Part shown: positions 45,783-57,203 of the stretch, piece after piece
Layout of the letters: each line of letters starts with the position of its first letter
How positions within the stretch are numbered: the first letter of the stretch is position 1
From: Rhizopus sp. PT2906
Lineage: Eukaryota; Mucoromycota; Mucoromycetes; Mucorales; Rhizopodaceae
Assembly: GCA_025529335.1 (NCBI GenBank)
Contig: JAMYHX010000172.1
Location: forward strand, 1-64,000
Direction of reading: 5' to 3'
Length of the DNA stretch: 64,000 nt
The notes under the pieces: generated by a model
The model's input: only the letters and a program-made list of their open reading frames with translations
What the model was told of the DNA's origin: nothing
The model's database searches: none
Made by a program: the position numbers and the translations under genes

Positions 45783-47084
45783 GAAGGTTTGTACTCTGTC
45801 CATAATGAGACGAGGTACATTAGCTCATTTTGATGACAGTAATTATGAGCCACGGGGTACATAAGGTTCAATAATAAACTCATGTAATATTCTTTAATAC
45901 ATAAGCTTCACATAGTCAAATGCTTTTGATCATTCTGTTACCCGTTCTTTATTTTTTTAATAGCTATCTATTTTCTCTCTGGAGCATTTATGCGTAGTCA
46001 AAACTATTATTGGGCTTGTAATAAGCTCTAAACCTTATTGACTTTTTAATTACAAAGAAAAATAACCCTAATAAAAAAGGAAACCAAGGTTTGTCAGTAA
46101 AGGCGCTTATTTTATATTATGTGTAATATCAAATACGAGTGGGAACATCAGCCCATGTCTTTCTAAGTTTTCATTTTTCATGAGATTTAGCGTCACGAAC
46201 TAAGATCGTTTTATAAATAACTGTTTCCCCATATAGTTTAAACTAGAGTATATTATAAATAAATGGGCAAATGGGCTATGCATTAAAGGGTAAAGTGTCG
46301 TCTTTTCTATTCTTTGTTAAAGCATTTGTGACTGTACCTAAATATGCATTTTAACAAGTGTCGATCTCTTTATGTTCTATTGTTAGTTTGATATAGCTTC
46401 ATTATTACCTCAGTCTTTTAAAGATCATTAGTGGTGATAAGTGATGTAATTTCCCTTAATGGACTATGACAGGTAACACACACAAGCACATTAACTGGTT
46501 ACTGCATAAACCAGTTTACCATAACCGTAAATGTTTTTATTTCTCTCCTTTTTATTTTTAGCCTCAAAACTGTGTGTTTCACTTAATTAAAGTGAACTCA
46601 TAAGACACAACATTTTCTATAAAAAGATTTTATTTTCTTTACAAAAGTGATCTCGTTTTTTAGTTTACTTTTTTTAAACACAGCATAAAGTCGTAGATCC
46701 TCTTGGCGATCCTTTCTTATTGGCTGGTGATAAGTCTAGAAGAAAATGCTATTCATGGTTCCTTAATGATAGTGTAAAGGAAATAACTAAAAATTGAAAA
46801 TCTTTCATGTTTGATCAAATATGCAGGATGATTTGGTCTAACTTTTGCCAAAAAGCCAATATCTTGGCTACAATGATCATCAAAAGGTGGGGCTCCGATA
46901 TTTTAGCTTGATTTTTAGCTTAAAATTCTAAAGGTTGACATCATTAAGGGCTTAGTGACGAGTAATAGTCTGTAAATTTAATTGAGCTTCTAAAATTGAA
47001 ATGAGCCATAACAAAGAGATTTTCTACTAAAAATAAAAACAAGTTTGAGCCATTTTATGATCACAGCCTATAAACCAAAATAGA

Positions 47085-47092
47085 TATAAATA
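47085..47092 (+). promoter_or_regulatory. TATA box of the GPI-protein gene
   Basis: TATAAATA lies 59 bp upstream of the ATG at 47151. It is followed by a C/T-rich tract (CCCCTCCTCC, TTTTTCTTTTTTTCTTC), a leader typical of strongly expressed fungal genes. Confidence 0.5.
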
Positions 47093-47150
47093 CCCCTCCT
47101 CCATCATTTTTCTTTTTTTCTTCATTCAAATCACCTCCATCTTATTAAAT

Positions 47151-48698
47151 ATGAAGACATCTTTCCTCGCTATCCTTGTTGCCGCTGCTGCTCTCATCGA
47201 AGCTGCCCCTCAAGCTGCTCCTCCTTCTGGCTCCTCTTCTGCTGCTAGTGCTTCTCCTAGTACTGCTGCTGCCGCTGGCTCTGGTAGCGCTGGTAGCGCT
47301 GGTGGTGCTGGTGGTGCTGGTGGTGCTGGCCCCGTTTCTATCACTTCACCTCTTCAAGGTACCACTTGGCAGATTGGTTCCAAGGAAACTGTCACATGGC
47401 AAAATGTTCAACAAAGCGTCGATAAGTTGCTCATCAACTTGATGAAGGGTGATCCCAATGCTCTTCAACTCGTCCAAACTTTGGCTGAAAATGTCGATGC
47501 CTCCAAGGGTTCTACACAAGTCGAAGTTCCCAAGAATGCTACAGCTGGAAGCGACTATTCTTTGGCTGTCGGTAAGGATCCTAGTCAAATGGCTTACATT
47601 GGTGGTTTGGTTCTTTCAAGCGATGGTGGTAGCAACTCTACTGCTGCTTCGGGTGCTTCTGCTAGCTCTGGCACAACATCTAATGCTGCAGCTTCTACAT
47701 CTGACGACTCTGAAGATGCTGCTGGTGATGACAGTGCCGATGCTGATGGTTCCGGCGACAGCGCCGATGCTACTGGTGATGACAGTGCTGATGCCACTGG
47801 CGACGACAGTGCTAACGCTGATGGTTCTGATGACAGTGCTGATGCCACTGATGACAGCGCTGGCGCCGATAACACAACTGGCTCTGATGATAGCGCCACT
47901 ACTGATAATACAACTGGTTCCGATGATAGTGACAGCACTGATGCCTCTACCGGCTCTGATCAATCTGGCGCAGACGACACAACTGGCTCTGCCGAATCTG
48001 GTGCTGCCGATTCTACCAGTGACGGCTCTGAAGACTCTTCCGACTCCACTTCTCCCAGTGCTCCTTCTGCCTCTGCCACTCCATCTTCTGCTTCTGCTCC
48101 CGTAAAGAGAGGTACAAAGTCTGATTCAGGTGCTAGTGACTCTGCATCTGGCTCTGGTTCATCTGGCGAATCCGCTTCTGACTCTACATCTGGTACTGGT
48201 GCTTCTGGCGCTGGTGCTTCTGACTCTAGCGCTTCTGGCTCTGACTCTGGATCTGGTGCTGGTGCTGGTGCTGGTGCCGATACTGGTGCTGGTGCTTCTG
48301 GTGCTTCAGCTTCTGCCGGATCTCCTTCTGCATCTGGCGCTGGTGCTGGTGCTTCTAGCGTTCCTTCTGCTGCCGGTGCTGCCGCCTCTGGTAATGCCGC
48401 CTCTGGTTCTGGTGCTTCTGCCGCCCCATCTGCTGCTGGCGCCGCTGCTTCTGGAGCTTCTTCTTCTAGCGCTGGTCTTGGTGGTCTTGCCGCTTCTGCT
48501 GCCTCAACTGGTGTTGCCTCTTCTCCTACCGGTCTTTCATCCTCTGGCTCTGCTTCTAGCGGTTCAAGCGCCAGTGGTTCTAGCCCCAAGGCTTCTGGAT
48601 CTTCCGCTACTTCCCCTACCTCAGGCAGTGGTCGCAACATGGTCTCTGCTGTTGCCTTGGCCATCCCTGCTGCCCTTTTGGCCATGACCGGTTTCTAA
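47151..48698 (+). CDS. GPI-anchored Ser/Ala-rich wall protein with Kre9-like domain
   Basis: Single-exon gene, 515 aa. A signal peptide (MKTSFLAILVAAAALIEAA) is followed by a Ser/Ala/Gly spacer and a Kre9/Knh1-type beta-domain at about residues 60-155: PVSITSPLQGTTWQIGSKET, VTWQNVQ and ATAGSDYSLAVG. An acidic repeat region follows (units such as GDDSADAT and NTTGSDDS), then a long Ser/Gly/Ala-rich stalk. The hydrophobic C-terminus (MVSAVALAIPAALLAMTGF after SGRN) is a GPI-attachment signal. A possible Kex2 site (PVKRG) lies in the middle. It is probably a heavily O-glycosylated surface or wall protein. Codons are strongly biased to GCT, TCT, GGT and CTC-type synonyms and the gene is visibly GC-richer than its surroundings, suggesting high expression. 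Confidence 0.85.
   Translation: MKTSFLAILVAAAALIEAAPQAAPPSGSSSAASASPSTAAAAGSGSAGSAGGAGGAGGAGPVSITSPLQGTTWQIGSKETVTWQNVQQSVDKLLINLMKGDPNALQLVQTLAENVDASKGSTQVEVPKNATAGSDYSLAVGKDPSQMAYIGGLVLSSDGGSNSTAASGASASSGTTSNAAASTSDDSEDAAGDDSADADGSGDSADATGDDSADATGDDSANADGSDDSADATDDSAGADNTTGSDDSATTDNTTGSDDSDSTDASTGSDQSGADDTTGSAESGAADSTSDGSEDSSDSTSPSAPSASATPSSASAPVKRGTKSDSGASDSASGSGSSGESASDSTSGTGASGAGASDSSASGSDSGSGAGAGAGADTGAGASGASASAGSPSASGAGAGASSVPSAAGAAASGNAASGSGASAAPSAAGAAASGASSSSAGLGGLAASAASTGVASSPTGLSSSGSASSGSSASGSSPKASGSSATSPTSGSGRNMVSAVALAIPAALLAMTGF
47700..48050 (+). repeat. In-gene acidic repeat tract
   Basis: Imperfect tandem units encoding Asp/Ser/Ala/Thr (DDSADA, GDDSANAD, TTGSDD) within the GPI protein. 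The unit length is 18-36 nt and the copies are diverged. Such tracts often vary in length between strains. Confidence 0.6.
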
Positions 48699-48829
48699 AT
48701 TGATGTATAGACCATATTTATTTTTCTTAGCCTTTTGTATATTTTATCTTTCAATAAATCCAATGAAACAATTACTTTATAAAACATATTTACACGAGTA
48801 AAATGACTTTTTTTATTATTCAAAAGCAT

Positions 48830-51225
48830 CTAATGTGCACTATTTGGCTCATTTGATAGTTTTCGATTCATAATACTGTTGGCTCTTGGCCTTGGAGGCA
48901 CTATGGGTACTATAAAGAAATTAGTTATTTGATATCATTATTCATATTTTTTTTTTTTTTTTTTTTTACCTTTACTATACAGAGACATGGCCTCATCCCA
49001 CCTGTCATATCTCAAGTGTGAGGTAGGGCTTATGTTAAAGGTATCATGTTCATCTTTATACGGCCCATTTTCGGCTAATGGAGAAGGACAGCCTTGGAAT
49101 CGAGCAAAGTCATCTAAACTCTCTGGTCGACTTTCTAGAGTGCTCGAGGACGCGTTGGTTGTTGTACTATTACCACTTGCACTAAGTCTCATAAACGAAC
49201 TTGTATTACTCATGAACGAGCTTGCATAGTGACTTCCTACACTATTACTTCTCGTAGGCCCGCTATTTTGTCTAGAGCCAGATCGAGGTGGTTCACGAAG
49301 CAAGCTGAGTTCATCTACGGTATCTTGACTAACCCATGGGCGCATAAGGATATATTGAGTGACAAGACTTGACTGTTCGTCAATATCAAAGTCATCATCA
49401 CTGTCGTTCGAACTACTGCTTGTCAAACTAATCTCACTGGCGCTGTCCACGTAGCTATTTCCTCCAAGTCCAATCGCACCGCCCAATCGGCCAAAACTAG
49501 ATTTACTACGATGAATGGCTTGACTGAGGGCTGGTCGAACTGGGCTGGTGTTCTTTTGGACTGCCTTTGCATATAACGAATTTGGTTTCTTGTCATAAGG
49601 CGGACAAGACTGGAAGAGAGCAAGGGTATGAAGAAGCTTTTGGACACGAGAGTCCTTTTGAAGGGTATCGGCGTTATTAGATATCGACCTGTTGTCGGGT
49701 CGGGACGAGGTTCGTACAGGCACATGGATAGATTGCTCTTGCTGGATCTGTTGTTGAACAGCGGCTAAAAGATAGGTCATGTCATGAATAAATGTGCCCA
49801 AAAAGGGAACCGTCGGCCGTTTGCAATGTTCTAATTGCATTTTGTTGATACCTTTCCCTAGTACGGAAGTAGAGGCAATGCCCATGTGCTCTCGATACTT
49901 TCCATAGTTGTTTGATTCAGACATGAGCTCATTCAATGCTTCCAGTTTTGACATGCTCTTTTTAGGAATATAGGCCCATGTTCTCTTCAATCGCTGAACA
50001 GGTGGTGTGCCTAATGCGGAAACGATGGCTTTTAACGTTTGATAGTTGTTGAGTTCCTGGCATTTGGTGGCAATTTTTATCCAGTGATGAATATGCTGAG
50101 CTCTTGACGATGCTTCCTGAGGCAATAGGATGGAGTGCTCAATAGCTCTTGTAATAAAGTTAAAAAAATCAGTAGATGCCACAATTCGAGGATGCGGGGT
50201 CTTGGGCGAATGTGTCAGAAGTGCCTGAGGAGGAATAGCCATGAAAATGGCAGATTCGATGCGAGTGATTTGGTAGGCAATGATGCCTGGATGAAAGTGC
50301 AGAATGGATGGGATTGTGGCTGCACTCATGTAGATCGTACGTACTCTATTGAGCGTTTGCTTTGCTTCGGCTACATACGGGGTATATTTGGAAATGGCAT
50401 CATCCAATTCGTTTTCAGTCATATGATTGTTACTATTGTTACTATTACTGTTATTATTGTCATGGTGAAGTGATAACTGCCGCTTTCTTGTACGGTATTC
50501 GTTCAAGGATGATTCGAGTTCATCCAATTTTGCTTGAAGGACTCGATGCGTAGTGAGAAGAGGCGGAACTGGTATCTTTGGTATATGGTTTGAATTGCCG
50601 GGTGGGGTTAGACTGTCATTGTTATTCGTTTGTGCTGGTACAAGATGATTGGGGTCAATTTCTCCGTCAGGTACAGGAGGAAATGTTGGCCCTAGACAAA
50701 AAAAAATAAGCCATGATGATCAGTGCGCCCATATCATGATATTACCGGCATCTTGTTCTGTCTTGACGACTAACGCAGGCATGGTTGGTAGGGGTCGAGT
50801 GGGCTTTGGAGGCAAGACCGGCTTGCTGTTACTTGCACTAGGCTTTGGGGGTAAGGGAGGAGGATAAGGCGATGATTTATTAGATGAAATAGAATGATGC
50901 TCTATAATCTTTTCAATTTGATCGATACATGTCCGTAATATGCAAAGTAATGCTTCATGATTTTGCGGCTTTGAAACAATAGCTATCTCTTTCTGATTAG
51001 CGATTGTTTTGGTTGACACTTGTTCAAAACTTACAACAGTGAACAAACTTCACGTCAAACAATGGTTTTATGGCATTTTGGGCTGTAGTTAAAAATGATT
51101 GATAGGCATCCTAAAAGGTTATTAGCCCTAGGTCGATAAGTGTCTCTTTTTTATGGTACTTTTATTTGTCCATTCTCAAAATGGTGAGATGCTGTAGTCA
51201 ATAGGGATTGAGGATCTTCCATCAT
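48830..51225 (-). CDS. Ras guanine nucleotide exchange factor (RasGEF)
   Basis: Five exons: complement(join(48830..48909,48970..50691,50746..50982,51035..51110,51160..51225)), 726 aa, introns 49-60 nt; the last intron begins with GT and a long A run. An N-terminal helical segment (DAYQSFLTTAQNAIKPLFDV) is followed by proline-rich motifs (SSPYPPPLPPKPSASNSKP) that could bind SH3 domains. The central RasGEF domain includes HPRIVASTDFFNFITRAIEH, HHWIKIATKCQELNNYQTLK, ALGTPPVQRLKRTW and VPFLGTFIHDMTYL. The C-terminal third is Ser-rich and disordered. It should activate a Ras/Rap/Bud-type GTPase by GDP release; no REM domain was recognised. Two consecutive ATGs (51225 and 51222) could serve as start. 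The short first exons make the N-terminus less certain. Confidence 0.85.
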
Positions 51226-51469
51226 TGCAATTCTATATTATTTGTATGTAGGCGCACACAGAATAAATAATCTCTTTGGTTTAAGGAAAGAAGGAAAAAA
51301 GGGAAAGAAAGTAAAAAGAGAGAAAGAGAAAGGGTGGACACAAAAAGAGAGAGGAAAAAGAGAAAGGAAAAGGTATTTATTCGTATAGTTTCAGGGTTAC
51401 AAATAGACACCAAAAATGTCAAGTTTATCAAATGAGGAAATAAGCTTAATTAAGTGTCCGCGTAACCAC

Positions 51470-54400
51470 TCATTTCTGTTTATGCATCAAGATTCGATCG
51501 CTATAGACAATGTATTCTTGAGGTCGAGTATTAGTATCATAGTGTGTAATGAGATTACCACTGTCTTCTAATACAGGCCATCCTTTGATACTTATTTCTC
51601 CAAGGGTATCATGCCAGGTATAGGCAAGAACCTTCACTTCATTATGTTTAGCCTTCAGCAGTCCATCAGGAATATAAAAATCATGCTGTGGTCCATCACC
51701 GTTACCATAGTATCTGGCTATAATAACATCATTCAATATGACCACTGCTGTCCATTCACCATCAAGATGTAATCGAAGGGGAATTCGATATAAATCACTC
51801 TGCTTCTTTAAGGCATGATCAAATCGGAATCGGAACCACTGTACGCCTTGTGTGACAGAAATGGGAATTTTATAAATACCGTCGTTTTCGTCAAACTGCT
51901 TGAATTTTTGCCAGCCTTTTTGGGTTGCTTCATCTGGGAATCCTGTGGTACTATAGGCATTTGTCAACAGACGAACATCAACCCCTGATATTTCCCATTC
52001 TCCTTGTTCGGTTGAGTTGATACCACTTAGCTTGGCTTGAATGATACCTCGTGGGTTACGAATGTCATTCATAATAAATGCTTGTCGATTCAATCCAAAG
52101 CTTTCGACAATGATCACTAGCTCGTTTTCATCATCTGTAAGATAAGGTGTAATGTCGTACGTGCGTGAGCCAAGGAACCATGGGTCCGGTCCAATTTTTG
52201 CCCCAGGGAGAAATAGTTGGCGTGAATATGTCGTATGTCCACCAATGATTCGGTTATTCAAAAGTACCGTGGCGCGGTGGCGTGCGTTGACAGATAGCTT
52301 GACCTTTTTGTGGGTTGCCTTTATCTTCTTGCGATATAGAACATGACCACTGGTATAGTGATAATCCAACGAATCATAAACTGGTTTTCCCTTGAGTTGT
52401 TGGACGGGTGACCATGGTAGCTGCTCGAAATCAACCTGACGTACCTCCCAATGATCAAATCGAATAGACACTGGCAAGGGATTCTGGTGATGTTCAAAGA
52501 TCAAACTACGAACAAATGGCAGATCATAAAGAGCGGATCCAGCAGAGAGTCGATTATCCTCAATAGGATCAAATGAGATAAAGTGAGCTGAACGTTCTGA
52601 TGTTCTGTGCTTGATCTCGACTTGTCTTGTCTTTTTGTTGTAAAAGAATTCGTCAGCACCCCAAGCGACAAATGAAGGGTAATTCTTTTGGCCGTTGTTC
52701 CAATAAGGTTCAATAAATTCAGCATAGAGCGTGCCTGCATCATATTTGTCAAGACCAATGATGTATAAGCTTCCATCTGTTGTTTCTAATCTAGTCCATC
52801 CATGACTCTTTTCAAACGAGAGAATAAAGGTAGGTCCATCTGCACGCAGGACATTATCTTGCATATTACCGCTCAACTTTATCTGCTTATTCTTGAAGAC
52901 CATTCCACCAACCATATTGGGTTCCACAATCCATACTTCCTCGTGCCTATCTTTATTAATGACACGAGAAAGTATGGGAATAGTAGATAAAATCAGATGC
53001 AGGTCATTTTGAGTAACATAATTTCCAAGGGCGACAAATGAGGACTTGTAAGGAATATGGCATCCAAGTGTTACAATACTGTTGTCATCAAGCTCTATGG
53101 TAACATCAAACGTTTCACGCTTCTTTCTGTCAAAGTTCCTAAAGAATGTAAAGGTCACTGCTTGATCTGCTTGAACTGCTTGACGTTGAAGATTAAGTGT
53201 ATGCGGAATGGACGTCTGGATCTTGGGCTGAGTAACGAGTTCTGTCTTGGTGAAATAGGGATCAAATGATCGAGCAAACAGAATAGACTTGCGGACGTTT
53301 CTGCCCCTTGATGAAAGCATACCGAATTCACGGATACAAGCTGAATAATCATAAGAAGTATAAACATCCCTATTTCATGTGTTTTAGTTTTTGCTTTCTG
53401 TCTTCTTCATCCTAACTTACGGATCGCCCAATGCTCCCCAGTTAGTGCCGCCATATCCCATATAGATACTGGCAATAGTCACTCCTTGAGCAAGAGAAGT
53501 TTCATATAACAATCTTGTATACTCATCACCATAGTAATCATATATTTGGTCATATGTATGTTGTAGTTGATAATGGTTAAACCAACCACCTTGCAGCTCA
53601 GGTATGAACATGGGAGACTATGTATATGTAGTTGAACAACAGATTCTTTACAGAGTATCGTATCATTCTTACCTCTTTAGCCCCACCGCCAAATCCCCTG
53701 ACCTTCTTCTCTAGTTTGTCCATTGAGTTTTCCAAGTTCTTTGGGTTCCACTCTTCCCAGGAGCCAACAGAGACGCCACTGTTGATCAGCCATGACTTGG
53801 GCGAGCTTGAAGGAGCAAAGACTATAGTCGGTGAATTAGAGTCATGATAAGGAACATAAGGAGATACTTACTCACATATTTATCAAATCCATAAAGATCT
53901 AAACCAAACTTACTCTTCTCCCAAGCCTTTTTCTTGCTACCATCCAATTCTGGACGTGGCACCCAACCACCTTCTTCAAAACCGTCATTTGAAAAAAGGG
54001 GAACCGTGATTCCCATATCTCGTGCTGCTTTTGCTAATACTCTCATTTGATCATGCAGTCCAATAGGAAGTAAATTTGCCATTGTTTCAAAGAGTTCATT
54101 GTCAATCTGCACAGCCAAGACGCATCCTTTTCTTCCTGTATCGGTTGAAGTCACTTGATGCTTTGCAATGATGGGTAGAATATGTTCAAGCCATTGAATC
54201 TCGTAGTTTGCAAACTTGGGATCATAGACGCGCCAAAGCATGATATAGTTATGACGTATACGTAAGTCGCGCTTTGCGACTAACCAACTTGGATAGCCAC
54301 CACCTGAAGTCTCTGCACAAATGTATGGACCTGGTGCTGCCAAGACAAAGAGATCCAATTCTTCGCAAAGTGTGAGCAAATAGTCGATATCACGATTACC

Positions 54401-54751
54401 ATCAAATAGATAAACACCCTCGTCTGGTGAGTGATAGCCCCAGTGAAAGTAAATACGAATAGCATTAAATCCTGCTGTACGATATTGCTTCAATATATCA
54501 GACCATCGTTCTCTATCAGGAATACGCCAATAGTGAAATTCTCCAGCATGAATTTGTGTAGGTACTCCCTCGATTTGAAGCGAGTATTTGTCCCAATCAA
54601 GAAGATTATGGTACTTTGTACGATTGTATGCAACTGAACTTGTTGAGATGTCAAGATTTCCAAAGGTACGATAATGAGCATAAAAGTAAAATGTCCCAAC
54701 TATCACTGGGATTAGTGCAAACAGCGAGAATAAGGGAGCCATGTCTGACAT
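51470..54751 (-). CDS. GH35 beta-galactosidase-like glycoside hydrolase
   Basis: Four exons: complement(join(51470..53369,53421..53617,53673..53821,53872..54751)), 1041 aa, introns 50-55 nt. An uncleaved-looking N-terminal hydrophobic segment (FSLFALIPVIVGTFYFY) suggests a type II membrane anchor. The GH35 barrel shows IHAGEFHYWRIPDRERW, NAIRIYFHWGYHSPDEG, FVLAAPGPYICAETSGGGYP and AVQIDNE, with the acid/base Glu at about residue 219. MFIPELQGGW carries the likely nucleophile Glu at about 350, and GYGGTNWG follows. Beta-sandwich domains make up the rest. The enzyme should act on terminal beta-galactosides in the secretory pathway or wall. Donor 53871 was chosen over 53875 because only it preserves the YVIFAPSSS frame. 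Substrate is not determinable. Confidence 0.92.
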
Positions 54752-54884
54752 GTATTCCCCTTGTTAGCTTAGATTACACGGAAAGAAAAAAGAAAGAGAG
54801 ACTACTGAATTGATTTTTTTAAATAGCGCTTGCATAAATATAGTAAGAAAGCAAATTTTAAAAAAAGAGGGGGAATAGGAAGGT

Positions 54885-56927
54885 TTATACGAGAGAAGCA
54901 GCAGATTGTTCAAAGTACACAGGTACCATACTAGCCAATATTTGTCCAAATTCTTTGACATTTTGTAGTATTGTGTGCACATTCTCTTCTTCTGTACCCA
55001 AGAAGTCACGTATAGTCCAGGAAGGAGCCTCACCTACTCTCAAACGAAGGTTTTCTGCAAACCTGTCTACCCATTGTTCCTTGTACATCGAAACCTTGAA
55101 CTGTTTATGATGAGGTTTAAATTCTGAAAAGTCCAAAGGCAAAGTTGTATCCTTTCGTTTAATTTCGTTCAAATCCCATAACTCCTCTTGGCAGATTTCA
55201 ATAGTAAAATCATGCCAGCTATATCTCCATTTTGTCTTTTGCTTGACTATCTTGGGATTATAACCGAAAACGGGGGCCATAATAAGACGTCCAGAAGGGC
55301 TCAATTTTAGGTTCTTTGAAAATTTTTCATGAGGAGCATTCACATCATCATAAGGAAGACTTCGAGCAAACTGCACCTTCAAGTCCCAGGAGTAAGGTTG
55401 TTCAGCATTAAAGCAGCTAACGTCTACCAGGTCTGTGCACTGAGTTACTGTACTCCACAATCCACGTTCACCTTTATCTGTAAATGCGACCTCCATACGC
55501 GTTTTCCACATTTCTCCTCGATTGACATCCTTCTTGCGTAAATCTGCTGGAGGGATAGCAATAGGGTATTGATGAGCCAATATGACAAAGGATGTCTTGG
55601 GGTTCTCAGAGAATTCTTGTGCCTTGGTTCCAAGGTATTCAAAGAGCATATCAAAGTTTTCAAGTGATTTACTCATGCATGGTGCCAAAGCAGACTTGAA
55701 CTTTTCTTTCTTAAACAGCTTATCGCTGACCTCTTCAATGGTCAAGTGCGTCTGATCCTCCTTTTTAGGATAATTTAACAAATAAATTGTGCCAAAACGA
55801 ATCTTCATTCGAATATCCCAATCTTTTAGACGTAAGCTTTCTAAGCCTCTATCGAGTAATCGCTGAATCACCTCTTCGTTTCTTTTGTCCAATGTTTTAG
55901 CTCTTTTGGAGAGGGCACCTCTCATCTGTTGACTGTCATTTAACGAAATTAAACTGTCCTCCACGCTCGCGTTCCAATAGGCTATGTTGGCTTCGAAACC
56001 AGTGGTGATTGTTTCAAACATACGTGATCTATCTCGAAGCTCTTGCTCTCTGTCTGGAGGAACATAGTCATAGAGGACAAATTCAGATGGTAGCTTTCGA
56101 TACTTGAGCGCCAAGTTAGCGCTTGGTTGCTGCATTAATCTTGCCATACCGGCTTCAAGCTTACGACAACAACGCAGGTGCCAATTACGAAGACGAGCAG
56201 ATGCTGTCTTGATATTGGCTTCGTCGTTTGAATATAACCTAAAGACGTGATTCTGAGCATCATATTTGATATATGTTTTGCAGTCAATTCGTATTTGATT
56301 CAAATAGGAATCATTGTTGCCAACAATACGGTTGATAGAAATAGCATCACTGGGTGAATAATAAACTGAATAATAAGAAAGTTTCTCAGTAGGTTCTCCC
56401 AGATATTTCTTTTCTTCAAGAATCCTCTGTTGTCTCTTCTCTTCTCTTCTCTTTTCTTCATTGGTCAATTCACGATCAGGTCGACTCCATTTCTTTGTTT
56501 TACGAAGTAAAGTGACATCAAGTTCTGCAATACAATTAGCAATCATGTTCAAACTGTGCTTTGCTTTATCAATACACAAAGGGTCACCCCAGAGGTCTAT
56601 TTGATGCAAAGCGTCATTATAAGCCATGTAAGCACCAGTCGAACGCGTCATCTCTTTAAGGCGAGTACGTTCAGTGCCCAAGATATCTGTCAGGGTACAA
56701 TGTGGAGGTAGAACCCAGTAGTCGTCAGGTCTACCTGACGAACGAGTACTGGTAAAAGATTCCATGGCTGTAGATGCCTTACTGCTTCTTCCACTGACAA
56801 GCGTCGAATTGTCGTCAAAAGTATTGAAGAATCGTATGGATGGAGTGGGTGTTTCACCAATGTCATCGTCTCTCCAGTGATCATCGTCATCAGATAAGTC
56901 TTCTTGTCTTTTGAAAGGATCTGACAT
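54885..56927 (-). CDS. Uncharacterised KH-like domain protein
   Basis: Single-exon gene, 680 aa from Met at 56927 (a further in-frame ATG 21 codons upstream is less likely because of its Cys-rich, non-conserved leader). The acidic N-terminus (SDDDDHWRDDD) is followed by a Ser/Thr-rich stretch. A segment reads LTDILGTERTRLKEMTRSTG then AYMAYNDALHQIDLWGDP, patterned like a KH-type RNA-binding fold with an altered GxxG loop. A charged coiled-coil region (ELTNEEKRREEKRQQRILEE) follows, then a second alpha/beta region and a long conserved-looking C-terminal domain (WRYSWHDFTIEICQEELWDL, SWTIRDFLGTEEENVHTIL). I do not recognise a named family; RNA binding is only inferred. Confidence 0.7.
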   Translation of the reverse strand: MSDPFKRQEDLSDDDDHWRDDDIGETPTPSIRFFNTFDDNSTLVSGRSSKASTAMESFTSTRSSGRPDDYWVLPPHCTLTDILGTERTRLKEMTRSTGAYMAYNDALHQIDLWGDPLCIDKAKHSLNMIANCIAELDVTLLRKTKKWSRPDRELTNEEKRREEKRQQRILEEKKYLGEPTEKLSYYSVYYSPSDAISINRIVGNNDSYLNQIRIDCKTYIKYDAQNHVFRLYSNDEANIKTASARLRNWHLRCCRKLEAGMARLMQQPSANLALKYRKLPSEFVLYDYVPPDREQELRDRSRMFETITTGFEANIAYWNASVEDSLISLNDSQQMRGALSKRAKTLDKRNEEVIQRLLDRGLESLRLKDWDIRMKIRFGTIYLLNYPKKEDQTHLTIEEVSDKLFKKEKFKSALAPCMSKSLENFDMLFEYLGTKAQEFSENPKTSFVILAHQYPIAIPPADLRKKDVNRGEMWKTRMEVAFTDKGERGLWSTVTQCTDLVDVSCFNAEQPYSWDLKVQFARSLPYDDVNAPHEKFSKNLKLSPSGRLIMAPVFGYNPKIVKQKTKWRYSWHDFTIEICQEELWDLNEIKRKDTTLPLDFSEFKPHHKQFKVSMYKEQWVDRFAENLRLRVGEAPSWTIRDFLGTEEENVHTILQNVKEFGQILASMVPVYFEQSAASLV

Positions 56928-57203
56928 TTTTTTGTTTTCTGAATGATCTTTGCAGGATAAATAATTCATTGTCTGTATGTATAGTCTCATTGTATTGGCG
57001 GCTTAGCTCCCCTCTCTGTAATTTAAAATACAGAATGTTGTCAGAGCGAAACAGACAACCCACAAAAAAAAGAGTCGCGTCCTTCTCTCTTTTTTTTCTC
57101 CTATACAAAATATATAATATAATGCAATACACTATACCTGATCAAAACCATGGAACAGTTGCTGAACACAATAAAGACATAAGTAAATAAATTACTCTTA
57201 AAG

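Larger units (their letters stand above)
43068..47150. other. Long gene-poor region
   Basis: About 4 kb of AT-rich DNA. A (GT)n run lies at about 44343-44370 and several T/A runs elsewhere. Minus-strand coding-like pieces occur at 43551-43700 (SLVNDQMVIHTQLVNQGLKP), 45420-45480 (NIHGFKSLIMNAATTGGE) and 45576-45782, but they cannot be assembled into one gene. No RNA gene was recognised. Confidence 0.4.

Noticed and set aside
47176..48687. Long overlapping frames on both strands of the GPI-protein gene
   Set aside because: They are Leu-, Pro/Glu/Ala- or Ser-rich shadows caused by the repetitive GCT/TCT/GGT codons of the real frame; none has domains or a promoter.
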